Source: Owenia fusiformis (taxonomy: Eukaryota > Annelida > Polychaeta > Sabellida > Oweniidae). From it: a stretch of DNA of 64,000 nt. The notes beneath the pieces are model-generated. The model did not search any database. It worked only from the letters and a program-made list of their open reading frames with translations, and was not told the origin of the DNA. This document shows, piece after piece, positions 61,883 to 64,000 of this stretch. Position 1 is the first letter of the stretch, and every line of letters starts with the position of its first letter. The position numbers and the translations under genes were made by a program. The stretch spans positions 23,791,740 to 23,855,739 of the forward strand of contig CAIIXF020000010.1 of NCBI GenBank assembly GCA_903813345.2, written 5' to 3'.

Positions 61883-64000
61883 GAAACCAGATTAATCTAT
61901 CAGTTGTTCTATTTATTGGAAGGGTCTCTCAATCCATGTTTGCATACAAAGAGATGGAACTTTATTACAACATCGTTAGTAAACATTCTAGAGGTAGAAC
62001 ACACATTTCATCTTATAACATTAACCTTGCAAAAATAGACACATTGGCCACTTTTATTTTACTGAATTCCTTACTAATATTTGAATGATATGAATGATCT
62101 AATTGTTGGCATTCTCACAATATTTTCAGTATTAAAAAACAAATTGTTTGAGATTACAAATTTTTGACATATTTCTATATCTAGGCCTTTGTAATGCTTT
62201 CCTGGCCATTTTAAAATGAGGCCATTCTGATATTATTCTCAAAGGCCACCTACACATTCTTTTTCATGTTTTAGTAGAATGTAATCATAAAAAGTGGCCT
62301 GGAATATAGTAACCTGGTTACTGAATGATTGGCAGATTCCATTCCAGGCAAACATCACATGAACAATGTCAAAATATCCTGAATTATTATCATGATAATA
62401 GTTAGGGAAGGTTTAGATTTGGTGAAATCAAACATTTGTTACTCCTGAAATCCATGGAGTAGAAAAATTCTTCCAAACAAAGTGTAATTTTTGAGTCAAA
62501 ACTATACTATAGGAGCATTCTTAGAAAAGTATTATAATATATCTGAAAAATCATGGATCATTTTTAACTTCATTGAATGACTATGAATTCTCTTATGTGC
62601 AATTTACAAAAGTGAAACCTCTCAATCAAACTGCTACAAGATGACATAAATGGATGAGAGAAAAGTAGATCTTCAGACAATATTTCAGACACATTGGTTG
62701 ATATGGTGTGCAAGAATCAATTGAGATTAGACAAGGTCCATTAGACAGATTACATTGTTGCAGTCACTTGGTCCTGGAGGGGTTTCTGTGCCAGGGTCAT
62801 GGCTAACAAGGATTGTGTTCCAACAATGATCTGTTGGAGCAGCCATTTTGAATGCAATGAAATTACCAATGCAATGTTACTATTTTCTAGTTGGGTTTAT
62901 AGGCTACTAGTATATTAGTATAGATGACATTAAGGCACACTTTTTCTTTATGGTGTATAAGAGGATTCATTTCAAGGTAAAACATATTAAATAATGCATC
63001 AATAATAACCTTATATAACTAACAATCATAAGTATCTGCAAGCTTGATACAACAAAAACTAAATTATATTAAAATGATCAATAGAGCCATTCTCTAGCAT
63101 ATGAATTATAAATGTATTTTTATAATTGATATTGGTATCCTATATCTCCTCGGGACAAGATAGCTGTGGATTAAACCATTTAGCTTTTAGATAGCGCCAT
63201 TATAATACAATTTATGAGATAAGTGAATCAGATCCAATTACTACAATTTTAATGGAATATACATCAATCCTGGCTAAGAGGAATAGACATAGTCCACATA
63301 GTTCACATTGAATCCAACTGCCTGAAAACTGCCAAGAATATCATATATTATGTTAAAACATACTACAGGAACATCCTTTAAAAGTATTCATCTGAAAAAT
63401 CATGAATAATTTTAACCAAAATTGGTCAAAATTATTAGAATGAAAATTTTGCACCCACGATTTGTCAATTCCAGTTGAAAGCCCATGACCAAATGCAGCA
63501 TTTTACTTCATATAAAACTACAACCTCCCAGGTACAACTTGTCCCCCTTAATTAAGACAAAGATGCAGTTTGAAAAAACATTTATTAATCAAGTCAATAT
63601 ATTCAATAATACATTTCTGGTCTTTTGGTTCCTCCCCTAAAAATAAACTTATGAAAGAACACTGTATTTACATGTCTGCAGCTTCTATCTCTCTCTAACA
63701 GTTACACATGTGCAATTAACAAGTTGTATAAGAGACATTAACCTGAGTGTTAAACACAATCCTTTATGAAAGAATAGGACATTTCCAGCCATTATTCTAC
63801 TGATGGAATAAAGTCACGCACAATTTCTTTATTTAGATGCTCTACTAATGGATGTCTTTGCTCTAGAAGCATAAGAACCAATTATATACAATATTTTACA
63901 AGATAATTTGTGTTGATTTGACAAACATTATAAAGGAATATATATGTCTCTTGGTCTCAAAGAGATTTGGATTTGTGACAGGAATATCTATCATTCTGGG
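61883..64000. other. AT-rich sequence without a supported gene
   Basis: No repeat array, RNA gene or convincing exon. One 39-codon minus-strand frame (62727-62846) begins in a good start context and is noted in the findings. Confidence 0.5.

Overview
The window looks like the nuclear genome of a marine invertebrate, most likely a mollusc (perhaps a bivalve). It is AT-rich, has long introns full of minisatellites and decayed mobile elements, and holds a conserved synaptic gene with animal GT-AG splicing. The species assignment is inference.

Positions 1-34,588 (minus strand) hold a large part of an UNC13/Munc13 gene, the presynaptic vesicle-priming factor. I could place 22 exons by protein similarity, GT-AG borders and matching phase. 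In transcript order they encode a linker, the C1 (diacylglycerol) domain, the C2B (Ca2+/phospholipid) domain and most of the MUN domain. The 3' end runs off the window at position 1; the 5' end is unresolved. The standout feature is that C2B contains two successive pairs of duplicated exons, 142/142 nt (16292-16433 and 14551-14692) and 128/128 nt (12179-12306 and 11214-11341). Both copies of each pair are open, with intact splice sites, identical phase and conservative protein differences. Neither length is a multiple of 3, so using both copies of a pair would break the frame. This is the layout of two mutually exclusive exon clusters, able to give four C2B domains. A further 66-nt, in-frame candidate cassette lies between C1 and C2B.

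Positions 34.6-48.3 kb are mostly non-coding and AT-rich. They contain a broken GIY-YIG endonuclease fragment from a retroelement, two strong hairpins, several duplicated blocks, short C/G homopolymers, and weak candidates for upstream UNC13 exons.

Positions 48,322-60,358 are one nearly intact 12,037-bp Ty3/Gypsy-type LTR retrotransposon on the plus strand. Its 310-bp LTRs read as identical, flanked by a 4-bp GGAT duplication, with a primer-binding site matching the 3' end of tRNA-Leu. It has a long repeat-rich leader, a single gag-pol frame interrupted by one in-frame TAG, and an extra third ORF (331 codons) with two C2H2 zinc fingers where env sits in other elements. The element is nested in an older inverted-repeat sequence. 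The identical LTRs indicate a recent insertion.

Positions 60.4-64 kb are AT-rich with one unrecognised candidate minus-strand exon (about 61549-61787).
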